Under the pieces are notes generated by a model. That model had not been told where the DNA came from and ran no database searches. It worked only from the letters and a program-made list of their open reading frames with translations. Shown here piece after piece: positions 1 to 7,476 of a stretch of DNA of 64,000 nt (within the stretch, counting starts at the first letter, position 1; each line of letters opens with the position of its first letter). Source of the stretch: Larkinella arboricola (GTDB taxonomy: Bacteria > Bacteroidota > Bacteroidia > Cytophagales > Spirosomataceae); NCBI RefSeq assembly GCF_003259745.1, contig NZ_QLMC01000005.1, positions 310,001 to 374,000 of the forward strand, in the 5' to 3' direction. The position numbers and the translations under genes were made by a program.

Positions 1-272
1 ATCAGTTGGCTCAAAAGATGGAAAAAAGTGGTAAGCAAATAGTGTCCAATTGGGAAACGGATAGGTCAGAGCCTTCTATAAGTGATCTGAGAAAACTAGC
101 GGAAATACTAGGGACAACCGCTAGCTGGCTCATTGATGGGGGAGAGTCACCACAAACCAAGGTAGTCCAAGAAGTACCTCCTGGGTATGTGTTAATGCCA
201 GCAGAGGAAGTGATTGAAATGCAACGACAGTTAATAAGAAGTAAAGATCAAACAATTAAAGAGAAGGAGTGA
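1..272 (+). CDS. XRE-family HTH regulator, 5' end outside window
   Basis: The reading frame is open from the left edge (first full codon at base 3), so the N-terminus is missing. The visible part begins inside a Cro/CI-type helix-turn-helix: the stretch reading KQIVSNWETDRSEPSISDL is the recognition helix and the following turn typical of XRE repressors, and RKLAEILGTTASWLIDG is the last helix. A short tail ends in a charged, probably coiled helix (EMQRQLIRSKDQTIKEKE), a layout common in Bacteroidota phage and island regulators. It probably controls the AT-rich island to its right. A TTG at base 6 could be read as a start but would cut through the HTH, so it is not a credible start. Domain call is firm; the target is unknown. 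Confidence 0.8.
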   Translation, partial: QLAQKMEKSGKQIVSNWETDRSEPSISDLRKLAEILGTTASWLIDGGESPQTKVVQEVPPGYVLMPAEEVIEMQRQLIRSKDQTIKEKE

Positions 273-375
273 AGCCCTTATTAGGGCGCTTATACTGATT
301 TCGTTGAATTATAATTAAATTCTCTAAGAGCATTTAGTAAAGTAATAATTACACATCATTATGAAAAATTAGGGT

Positions 376-1401
376 ATGAATCACGAAGCTGGGCTGTCGG
401 AAGTAATGGATTTAGATGAAAAAACGAAAAATGATAGGTTACGGGAGTTAAAAGGTGAGTTTAAAAGAAAGGCCAGAGGCATTCGTTTATGGACGATAAT
501 ATGTTTACTAATTGTTATTTTAGCTGTCTTTTACTATTCAGCGTATTTTATATTCAATGGGAAATATGCATTTAATATTTTTATCAAAAACCAAGAACTT
601 TATTATGCCTTTAATCTGGTATTTCTTCTTATTGTCCTAGTTAGTTTAGGCTGTTTAATGTATTTGTATCTCATAAATAGAGAGCTTGTAAAAGATTATC
701 AAGATAATACAGACCAAATTAATTTAAAATTCAATAGGGTAAGAGATACTAATTCAATGTTTGTTTTAAATGATAATCATATTGAACTATTTAATGATGA
801 GAACCAATTCTCACAAAAAGCAAAGACTCCGTTACATGATCCGTTACGTGATAAGATAAGCTATATCGATATTATAGAAGGTTGTGCCCTTTCTAAGGTG
901 AGGATTGAAAAAGAAATTAATAAGTTAGGCTCAAGAGCAAATGTAAACCTTGTAATAGGCTCTGTATCTACAATTCTCGGCGTAGGTGTTCTAGTATGGA
1001 GTACCTTTGGCATCTCTCCAGGAAGTACAATTCAAGTGGTATTGCCAACTTTTCTTCCCCGATTATTCATAGCTATATTTATTGAGGTGTTTTCTTTTTT
1101 CTTTTTGAGGCTATATAGGAATACTTTGGTAGATATAAAGTACTATCATAATGAGCTTACGAATATTGATTTTAAAGTATTATCATTAAAAACTACTTTA
1201 TTTAAAGACAATGACCCATTGTTGATACATGTCATTCAGGAGTTCGTTAAAACGGAGCGTAATTTTATATTAAAGTCAGATGAGGCTACCTTAATAACGA
1301 TTTTAAATAAGTTGGAGAATGAAAGGGATAAAAATTCATCAGATAGTATAAAAATCGCTATAGAAAGTCTACAAAAATATTTTAATAAAGACACTAAATG
1401 A
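376..1401 (+). CDS. Four-helix membrane protein of unknown family
   Basis: A 341-residue protein I cannot assign to a family. Two hydrophobic helices lie near residues 36-58 and 76-99, a ~85-residue polar cytosolic loop follows, then two more helices near 187-208 and 221-244. The C-terminal ~95 residues are charged and helical. There is no signal peptide or recognisable catalytic motif. The gene is only 25 bp upstream of the NDT/TIR-like gene on the same strand, so the two are probably co-transcribed. Base composition is very AT-rich compared with the rest of the window, as expected for recently acquired DNA. By analogy with two-gene defence units that pair an enzyme with a membrane protein, it could be a membrane effector or sensor; this is inference only. 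Confidence 0.75.
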   Translation: MNHEAGLSEVMDLDEKTKNDRLRELKGEFKRKARGIRLWTIICLLIVILAVFYYSAYFIFNGKYAFNIFIKNQELYYAFNLVFLLIVLVSLGCLMYLYLINRELVKDYQDNTDQINLKFNRVRDTNSMFVLNDNHIELFNDENQFSQKAKTPLHDPLRDKISYIDIIEGCALSKVRIEKEINKLGSRANVNLVIGSVSTILGVGVLVWSTFGISPGSTIQVVLPTFLPRLFIAIFIEVFSFFFLRLYRNTLVDIKYYHNELTNIDFKVLSLKTTLFKDNDPLLIHVIQEFVKTERNFILKSDEATLITILNKLENERDKNSSDSIKIAIESLQKYFNKDTK

Positions 1402-1426
1402 AAATATATCAGTAAACACGGTACAA

Positions 1427-2263
1427 ATGGCTACAAACGACTCTTCCGAAACAATAGATAGTAATGGTAAAAAAAAATGCGGTATAATTATGCCAATTTC
1501 TTATACAGAGGGCTATCAAGCTTCTCATTGGTCTGATGTCTTGACGATTGTATCGGAAGCTATAAATGAAGCTAACTTTGAGCCTAACTTGGTCAGCAAT
1601 GATGAAGCGATTGGCTTAATTCACGAGCGGATTGTGAATAATATTTATAGTAATGAAATGGTGGTTTGTGATGTTAGTTCGAAGAATCCTAATGTTATGT
1701 TCGAGTTAGGTCTGCGTTTAGCTTTTGATAAGCCAGTTATAATTATTAAAGACGAACGCACAACTTATTCATTTGATACCAGTCCTATTGAGCATTTATC
1801 ATATCCATCATCGCTCCGATTTGGAGATATAATGACGTTTAAAATAGAACTCACAAAAAAAATAAGAGCGACTTATACAAAGTCATTAAAAAAGGATTTT
1901 TCTCCTTTCTTAAAAAGTTTTGGAAAGATGATTATTCCAACCAAAATAGAGGGCAAGGAAGTTCCAGAATTAGATTTTCTAAAAAATGAAATTTCTTATT
2001 TAAGAGCCGATATGCAAAGGCTTATAAAGAATTATCTAAAACAGAGCAAAGTTTTTAATGAGAGTGATAATACTGAAGGAGTTTATTACTCGATTGCTAA
2101 ATTGTATACTACTTTTTGCTTTAACCACCAAAATAATGCCCAATCCTATATTCATTTTCTGGATTTCGCAAGGCCTCAGCTAGTAACATCAGGTTTTACA
2201 AACGAACAAGCTACGAATTATATAATGACATATTGGCAAACAATGAGAGATTTGCCATTTTGA
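1427..2263 (+). CDS. Nucleoside-deoxyribosyltransferase/TIR-like protein
   Basis: A 278-residue soluble protein. Residues ~17-150 show the Rossmann-like fold of the nucleoside 2-deoxyribosyltransferase/TIR-like superfamily: an opening strand GIIMPIS, the strand MVVCDVSSKNPNVMFELG (79-95) and the next strand KPVIIIKDE. In this superfamily the Glu of the NxxxFELG motif (here E93) is the catalytic residue that attacks or stabilises the N-glycosidic bond; relatives are effectors in several anti-phage systems, for example the NDT-like toxin of type I retrons. The C-terminal ~110 residues are helical and unassigned. It lies 25 bp after the membrane-protein gene and shares its AT-rich composition. 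A real substrate (NAD, nucleotides) cannot be read from sequence; a pure nucleotide-sensing role is the alternative. Confidence 0.65.
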   Translation: MATNDSSETIDSNGKKKCGIIMPISYTEGYQASHWSDVLTIVSEAINEANFEPNLVSNDEAIGLIHERIVNNIYSNEMVVCDVSSKNPNVMFELGLRLAFDKPVIIIKDERTTYSFDTSPIEHLSYPSSLRFGDIMTFKIELTKKIRATYTKSLKKDFSPFLKSFGKMIIPTKIEGKEVPELDFLKNEISYLRADMQRLIKNYLKQSKVFNESDNTEGVYYSIAKLYTTFCFNHQNNAQSYIHFLDFARPQLVTSGFTNEQATNYIMTYWQTMRDLPF

Positions 2264-2353
2264 ATATGATTTCCTAAGACAATTTATATTTTTTATAATT
2301 AATTATTGATCAGTTTGTTATTATAACCAAATGAAATTATAAATATATATATT

Positions 2354-3214
2354 ATGAAAATGCCATTTGTGCCTTGTGTTCTAAAGACTTTAGGACTTAC
2401 GCTATTTTTCTTTACACTTTTTGACATATCCTCGTCTTGTGCTCAATCTTTCAAAGAAAGGTTCAAAGTAAATGTTAGAAGATTGCTTAATCCAAATATT
2501 TATGGGACGAGAGCTAATCTTAAGGCTAAGCTGATTGCAACATCAGATGGAAATCTTTTAGATAATCAACCAATATATTATCTGAAACCCGATCCTAAAA
2601 ATGGGTTTAATTATTTAGATTATAGAATTTACAACGAGAATGAGGGTGGTAACGTAATCATTCGTCCGCTAAATTATGCTTCAATATCTTCGGATGATAT
2701 GAGTATACGTCCAGTTGAAAGTGAGCCTGACTCTATCAATAATGCCCGTAATTATTTGTTTTCAGTGACACCTGCTGATTTTACAGTTGGGACAAAAGTT
2801 GAAAAACAAGTTCATCTCATCGCTATACCTCTCTTACATCCGTTTAAACTTAGAGGGCGGACTAGTTTAGGATTAGGAAATGAAGAGTTAAAACCTACAC
2901 TAACTACTGATTTCACAGTTGGATACTCATTTGGAGTTCGATTAAGGATGGGTAATTATTTAAGATCAAATTTTTTTACTTTAATTCCTTGGGGTTTTGG
3001 TATTGGTAATACTAAGTATTTTAACGCTAAAGACTTAATAAATAAAGTTGATGCGGCTGCCGTCACATATCGGACGCATGGAATTCTGTTCACCTTAAAA
3101 AAAGTAAATCTTGGTGCTTTTGCTGGAAAAGATGCTATGATATATAGTCAAAAGGACTGGGCATACCAAGGTAAATGGTGGTTCTCATTTGGTGTAGGCT
3201 ATCAGTTCAAGTAA
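2354..3214 (+). CDS. Secreted beta-rich protein of unknown function
   Basis: A 286-residue protein with an N-terminal hydrophobic segment (residues ~10-28, ending SSSCAQ) that looks like a signal peptide with cleavage after CAQ. The C-terminal half alternates hydrophobic and polar residues (TTDFTVGYSFGVRLRMG, WWFSFGVGYQF) and ends in an aromatic strand, as outer-membrane beta-barrel proteins often do. I do not recognise a family. It is the last gene before a strong terminator at 3355-3391 and lies 90 bp after the NDT-like gene, so it may belong to the same island transcript, although the spacing is wide enough for its own promoter. Composition is AT-rich like its left-hand neighbours. Confidence 0.65.
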   Translation: MKMPFVPCVLKTLGLTLFFFTLFDISSSCAQSFKERFKVNVRRLLNPNIYGTRANLKAKLIATSDGNLLDNQPIYYLKPDPKNGFNYLDYRIYNENEGGNVIIRPLNYASISSDDMSIRPVESEPDSINNARNYLFSVTPADFTVGTKVEKQVHLIAIPLLHPFKLRGRTSLGLGNEELKPTLTTDFTVGYSFGVRLRMGNYLRSNFFTLIPWGFGIGNTKYFNAKDLINKVDAAAVTYRTHGILFTLKKVNLGAFAGKDAMIYSQKDWAYQGKWWFSFGVGYQFK

Positions 3215-3354
3215 TTTATCCTCTTGTATAAGAAAAGGAATGTATTCATGATTTACACATATTTTCCTAATCCGTTTCCTGAAGTACTTTTAAGTATTTG
3301 ATAATCAGTTAAAATTCAAAATCAAGTGGGCCCACGAAACACGAAAATTACCCT

Positions 3355-3391
3355 AAAAAACCCCGAAAACAGCCTGTTTTCGGGGTTTTTC
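3355..3391 (+). terminator. Rho-independent terminator
   Basis: An 11-bp perfect stem (CCCCGAAAACA / TGTTTTCGGGG) with a 3-base loop is flanked by six A on the left and five T on the right. It can work in either direction; on the plus strand it closes the transcript of the secreted protein that stops at 3214. Confidence 0.85.
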
Positions 3392-3436
3392 CGTTTCCTA
3401 ATAAAAATCCACGCCAATTTTTCCTAATTCTCTCCT

Positions 3437-3698
3437 AATGGGAAATCATCAGACGTTTATATTAATAAGTACCTAAATGTTCTATTTGCGCCTATAACGT
3501 ACACCGCCCGTAATACCTTTGGAACCTTGTTCATTGAATTAGGCGGTGATGCCATTACGGCTGAAGGATTATATGGGCCATTCAAATCTTGAAACCACTA
3601 TGAAGTATGTCCACATTAGCGAGAAGCGGAAGAAGGAGAAGATCAATGTGTTCGATAAGCTTTTTAAGAAGGATATTGGAATGCAAGAAGTTGCTTAA
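3437..3698 (+). pseudogene. Tyrosine-recombinase (integrase) C-terminal remnant, frameshifted
   Basis: Two adjacent frames together read the catalytic end of a phage-type integrase. The first frame, from ~3437, contains YTARNTFGTLFIELGGDAI, equivalent to the ARHTFAT box with the catalytic His changed to Asn, and runs into a stop at the codon after PFKS. The second frame, from 3573 to the TAA at 3696, reads MGHSNLETTMKYVHIS, the LGHSxxxTTxxY box that carries the nucleophilic Tyr, followed by a lysine-rich tail. A frameshift near 3570 separates them, and everything N-terminal to this is gone. It is the footprint of the element that delivered the island; no intact recombinase remains in the window. 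Confidence 0.75.
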
Positions 3699-3707
3699 TT
3701 TTTCTTT

Positions 3708-4643
3708 TTAGTCTTCAAGTGTTAAGGGTTCAATATCGTGTATATTCAATACCTGTGTATGCGGTGAAAAAATGAAAAGTTCATCGTTGTGCCTACTATG
3801 AATGTTTTTCCATACAAGTTTGCCCGCACTATTAGAACCGTATAAGCTTTTCTTTGCTGATAAAGTATATTCTAAACGCTCGGGGTCGAAGCTTTTAATT
3901 TGATAAATAGTTGCGCCGTATAAACGAAGGTAACGTTTGAAAAAGCTTTCACTAAAAACAATATTGTATCCTTGGAGCTTGTTTTCGACACTTGGATAAA
4001 TTATGCCCTGGCAATCGTACCCAAATAGTACTTTAACTATTGCGCTTGTTAGCCAATATATATTATTTATTACGGACTGTGATGATACAAATAACTCTCC
4101 AATAAGTCTATCTAAGTCTTTAATATTATATGGTAATGACTCATTAAATTTATTACATTGATTTAAAAACTTATGAGCAGGCTTACTTTGGTCTAAATGC
4201 CTTGAAATTTGCTCGTTACCGAGGACGAAGCCGTTAAATTCAATAGGTATGGTGTCATCCAACGGGGCGTTTCTTTTACTACACCAGCGTGAAACAGCTA
4301 CAAATTGATTGATTTTCTCGTTAGCTCTAACCTCAAAAATTGGAATCGTATTATCATTAGAGCCGTAAAATATTGGTCTGTTAGGTGAATTGCATCTATT
4401 GATTCCGGCGATATATGCAGGAGGTATACCAAATTTATCAATTTTGTCAAACCAGGATTCATCCTTATGAACCACAGCGCGATGGATGCTTCTAAATGAC
4501 AACACTAGTTTTTTTTGCTTAAAGCCAGCTTCGTCTAATAAAAGTTTTATTTCTCGATAGAGGTAACTCTTATTAATAAATGGTTTATTTAAATGGTCTT
4601 GAATTTTAGCTAAGCGGTTTAAATAATTAGTGCTCTTTGTCAT
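3708..4643 (-). CDS. RES-like domain protein
   Basis: A 311-residue soluble protein whose best match by eye is the RES fold. Residues 80-95 (GINRCNSPNRPIFYGS) resemble the GRxNPxGxPxxYxA box, 99-106 (TIPIFEVR) resemble the following xxALAEVR strand, and residues 216-230 (YPSVENKLQGYNIVF) resemble the C-terminal YPSxRxxGxNxVLF box. RES domains occur as NAD-degrading toxins paired with XRE antitoxins and as stand-alone proteins; this one is longer than the ~150-residue toxins and has extra helical N-terminal and middle sections. No antitoxin gene is adjacent. It is convergent with the integrase remnant, ten bases from it, and AT-rich. The fold call is moderately sure; activity is unproven. Confidence 0.55.
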   Translation of the reverse strand: MTKSTNYLNRLAKIQDHLNKPFINKSYLYREIKLLLDEAGFKQKKLVLSFRSIHRAVVHKDESWFDKIDKFGIPPAYIAGINRCNSPNRPIFYGSNDNTIPIFEVRANEKINQFVAVSRWCSKRNAPLDDTIPIEFNGFVLGNEQISRHLDQSKPAHKFLNQCNKFNESLPYNIKDLDRLIGELFVSSQSVINNIYWLTSAIVKVLFGYDCQGIIYPSVENKLQGYNIVFSESFFKRYLRLYGATIYQIKSFDPERLEYTLSAKKSLYGSNSAGKLVWKNIHSRHNDELFIFSPHTQVLNIHDIEPLTLED

Positions 4644-4677
4644 ATTGAATTAAGACTTTTTTTAATATAATTATTAT

Positions 4678-4919
4678 TTAGTACTTCCACAAATCTACTT
4701 CAGCCGGAATGATGTTTTCATCAGCACCCAACACCGCTTTTATGCTGCCGATGATATAATCAACACCCCGGATATGCACCTTATTTCGAAAACGGAAGGT
4801 TGCCAAATCTGCCGGAGTCAGGTACAGAATCTTCCGGATCAGGAACGTATTAGGCTTAAACCGTTTGAAGGCTCTCCATTAGAAACATTCCCCGAATAGT
4901 CCCGCCCTTTAGCCGTTTC
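4678..4919 (-). pseudogene. Fragment of a phage-like gene
   Basis: The minus strand keeps 66 open codons ending at the TAA complementary to 4678-4680, with clear coding texture (FKRFKPNTFLIRKILYLTP, then KVHIRGVDYIIGSI, ending DLWKY). The frame meets a stop just upstream at 4879-4881. A second frame continues it upstream (ETAKGRDYSGNVSNGE, starting near 4919), which points to a frameshift in a longer lost gene. The sequence resembles C-termini of structural or tail-type proteins in Bacteroidota prophages, but I cannot name the family. No start codon or upstream half survives. Confidence 0.45.
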
Positions 4920-5146
4920 ACCCAGGGAGGAGAGGGGCCGTTAACTCATTCTTTCCGGTATTCTACCTCCCCGTTTTTTTCGCTCCGGTTTATCTATTCG
5001 AACACCAGCCACCCACAACCGCTTACGAACCGACGTGCGCAGTGGTCATTGTTAAAATCCAGGTTCATTGTTGTCTCCTGAAAAGCGCACCTTTCAAGAG
5101 GTTATAAAATGATTAACCTGCTCAACTTTACCAGATTACCCTTCTC
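4920..5146. other. Gene-free boundary of the island
   Basis: This stretch separates the AT-rich island from the GC-richer chromosome. On the minus strand an ATG at 5068 opens a 24-codon frame ending at 4994, preceded by a CAGGAGA purine run, but nothing supports it as a gene. On the plus strand a 13-codon frame from 5109 ends in a TGA that overlaps the ATG of the LytTR gene (ATGA), which might couple its translation. No repeat or attachment site could be recognised. Confidence 0.4.
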
Positions 5147-5965
5147 ATGAGTTGTATTCTTGATTCAATTCGTCAACCACTGCAGATTGTTTATTTGCAG
5201 GGCGCCAGCAACTACACCTGGATTCATTACCGTGATGGGCAGAAGCTGTTGCTGTCGAAACCCCTGCTTTATTTTGAAACGGCCCTGCCCAATTTTTTGC
5301 GGGTGCATAAAACGGCCCTGGTCAATCCCCGCTATATTCAGGATGTGACGGCCCCTCCCCGGCGGAAAATGCCGGGCCATATTCACCTGACAAACGGCAT
5401 TACCCTGCCGGTCGGCCGTCGCCGGTGGCACCCATTATTGCAGGACATCCATCAGGCCGTTCAACTCTCGGATGAAGGCAGAACTACTTTTTATACTCAC
5501 CCGGCTACCCGGGCCGAGTCTACCCAGCCCGTCGCCCGGCAGCGGCTTTACGTGGCGATGGCGAATGAAATCAAGGCCGGTCTGGTCCGGCAGCTTATCG
5601 AAGATCACTGGCCTGAGTGGGGAATACACGTTTTTAATTCGGGATCGGGCCTGCTCAAAACGCTGGCCGCGAGTGAGGAAACCAGTCTGCCGGGGATGAT
5701 TCTGCTGGATGCGGGTCCGCAACCGGCCCGCAGTTTATCCGTGCTGGAAACGATCAAGAATGCGGGCAAACTTAAACGGATCCCCACCCTGCTGATGGCC
5801 GAATCAGACCACGGCGACCTCGTCGAGCAGGGGTACGCCGTGGGGGCCAATTCCGTCATTCTGCACCCAACGCATCCGTCCCATTTTGTTCAGGCCCTGG
5901 AACGGGTTTGCCGGTATTGGCTCAGAATGGTTTCGGCACCCCGGTTTGCAGGTTGCCTCAACTAG
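5147..5965 (+). CDS. LytTR DNA-binding protein with C-terminal receiver-like domain
   Basis: A 272-residue protein. Residues ~8-105 form a LytTR DNA-binding domain (IVYLQGASNYTWIHYRDG, LPNFLRVHKTALVNPRYI). Residues ~131-250 resemble a CheY-like receiver: an opening strand RLYVAMANEI, the strand PGMILLDAGPQ carrying the possible phospho-acceptor Asp, and IPTLLMAESD. The paired acidic residues of strand 1 and the conserved Lys (replaced by HPTH) are absent, so phosphorylation is doubtful. The usual order in this family is receiver then LytTR; here it is reversed. No histidine kinase is adjacent; the next gene, on the same strand, encodes a manganese catalase, 112 bp away. The start is the ATG at 5147. 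Confidence 0.7.
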   Translation: MSCILDSIRQPLQIVYLQGASNYTWIHYRDGQKLLLSKPLLYFETALPNFLRVHKTALVNPRYIQDVTAPPRRKMPGHIHLTNGITLPVGRRRWHPLLQDIHQAVQLSDEGRTTFYTHPATRAESTQPVARQRLYVAMANEIKAGLVRQLIEDHWPEWGIHVFNSGSGLLKTLAASEETSLPGMILLDAGPQPARSLSVLETIKNAGKLKRIPTLLMAESDHGDLVEQGYAVGANSVILHPTHPSHFVQALERVCRYWLRMVSAPRFAGCLN

Positions 5966-6077
5966 GGGCTGGTCCAGGCCGGAACCTCATTTAGTAACCT
6001 ATGTTCAATCTTTCCAGGACCGGGCCTGGTTCTTTACGCTAACGGGATGATTATGTTCCATAAATTAAAATCAGATC

Positions 6078-6938
6078 ATGTTCTATCACGACAAAAAATT
6101 GCAGTACAAAGTCCGGGTTGAAAAACCGAACCCAACGTTTGCTCGGGCACTTCAACAAGCTATCGGCGGTGTTGAGGGCGAAATTCGGGTGTGTTTACAG
6201 TACTTATTTCAGGCCTGGAACTCCCGCGGACCGGTTCGTTATCGGGATATGCTGCTCGATACCGGTACGGAAGAAATTTCCCACATTGAGATGTTAGCTA
6301 CGGCCGTTGCGTTGAACCTGGAAGGGGCGTCCAACGACCTGATTGATGATCTGGTAGGCAAAAACCCGCTTGTTGAAGCCATCATGGGTGGCATGGACCC
6401 CCGCCATTACCTTTCGGGTGGCCTGGGTGCTATGGCCGCCGATGCCAATGGTGTGCCTTTCAACGGCTCCTGGGTGGTTAGTTCGGGCAACACGGCCGCC
6501 GATATGTACGCCAACGTCATGGCCGAATCAACCGGACGGCTGCTGGCCACGCGGTTGTATTCACTGACCGACGACCCCGGCATGAAAGATATGCTGTCCT
6601 TCCTGATCGCCCGCGACACCATGCACCAGAACCAGTGGCTGGCCGTATTGGAAGAACTGGGTCACGGTGATTTGCGCAACGTCCACCCAATTCCCAACAG
6701 CTTCCCGCAGGCAAACGAGCATCAGGAGTTTAGCTACACGTTTGTGAATACCAACGTGGATAAAGAAGCCTCGGTGGGTGAAAACCGGCGCTGGACCGAA
6801 GGACCGTCTATCGATGGCCGGTCGACCTTCCGCGAGATGCCTGCCCAACCCTTCGGCAATGAGCCCCAACTGGGACCGCCTGCACCGTCTGCGTTTGCCC
6901 AAACCGAGCAGATGCAGCACCCGGGTGATAAGCAGTGA
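6078..6938 (+). CDS. Manganese catalase (non-haem)
   Basis: Disproportionates hydrogen peroxide at a di-manganese centre in the cytoplasm. The 286-residue ferritin-like four-helix protein keeps all five metal ligands at positions nearly identical to characterised members: E35 (GVEGEIRV), E66 and H69 (TEEISHIEM), E150 (MAESTGR) and H183 (DTMHQNQW). The final ~70 residues form the usual extended tail. It sits at the head of a series of stress-type genes on the plus strand, 139 bp before the next start, with a terminator directly after it, so it is probably its own transcript. Expected function is peroxide defence. The family call is firm. Confidence 0.92.
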   Translation: MFYHDKKLQYKVRVEKPNPTFARALQQAIGGVEGEIRVCLQYLFQAWNSRGPVRYRDMLLDTGTEEISHIEMLATAVALNLEGASNDLIDDLVGKNPLVEAIMGGMDPRHYLSGGLGAMAADANGVPFNGSWVVSSGNTAADMYANVMAESTGRLLATRLYSLTDDPGMKDMLSFLIARDTMHQNQWLAVLEELGHGDLRNVHPIPNSFPQANEHQEFSYTFVNTNVDKEASVGENRRWTEGPSIDGRSTFREMPAQPFGNEPQLGPPAPSAFAQTEQMQHPGDKQ

Positions 6939-6975
6939 CAAACAAGATGTAAATTTTGTGGTTTGTTTCGTTTAG

Positions 6976-7032
6976 AAACGGTTCCTCCGGAAGACTTCGT
7001 TGAAGAAGGCCCTTTCGAGGAACCGTTTTTTT
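6976..7032 (+). terminator. Terminator after manganese catalase
   Basis: A 12-bp stem AAACGGTTCCTC / GAGGAACCGTTT encloses a ~29-base loop that itself contains a short CTTC/GAAG hairpin, followed by a run of seven T. It lies 38 bp after the catalase stop. Confidence 0.8.
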
Positions 7033-7067
7033 AGAAGAGTTTACTGACTGAGTGATCCGAAAAGATA

Positions 7068-7427
7068 ATGACCCTGCTTGTTCTGACCGCTACTGTGCAG
7101 GCCGTCTATTACGTGCTGACCGGTATCTGGCCCATCCTGAGCATTGATACGTTTCAGCGGGTAACGGGGCCGAAAACCGACCTCTGGCTGGTTAAAATGA
7201 TTGGGGCGTTGTTTGCCGTCATTGGCCTGACCATCGGTGTGGCGGTCCTTTATGCCGACATCGACCGGACGGTGGCTGTTCTGGCAATAAGCTGCGCCGT
7301 GGCTGTTATCATCGTTGATGTCTGGTACGTAAGCAGGCGGGTGATCAGCCGGGTTTATTTGCTGGATGCGTTAGCCGAAGTCTTCCTGCTGATTGGCTGG
7401 AGTCTGGGGCTTTTTCTGGCGGGCTAG
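7068..7427 (+). CDS. Small four-helix membrane protein
   Basis: A 119-residue hydrophobic protein with four predicted membrane helices (about residues 3-20, 42-62, 68-88 and 98-117) and almost no soluble part. No family is recognised with confidence; similar small proteins often sit beside DUF2231 and stress genes in Bacteroidota. It follows the catalase terminator and precedes the GRP-type transporter by 49 bp, so it may be co-transcribed with that gene. Confidence 0.65.
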   Translation: MTLLVLTATVQAVYYVLTGIWPILSIDTFQRVTGPKTDLWLVKMIGALFAVIGLTIGVAVLYADIDRTVAVLAISCAVAVIIVDVWYVSRRVISRVYLLDALAEVFLLIGWSLGLFLAG

Positions 7428-7476
7428 GCTGATGATCCGTTTTTATAAATGAACACCATAACCGGGGCGCTTACTT

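Noticed and set aside
3392-3436. Repeated CCTAAT motifs as a possible attachment site
   Set aside because: The motifs are too short, and no matching copy was found at the other end of the island.
5966-6077. Partial palindrome CCAGGCC/GGGCCTGG
   Set aside because: Pairing is imperfect and there is no T-run; it cannot be told from chance GC-rich repeats.
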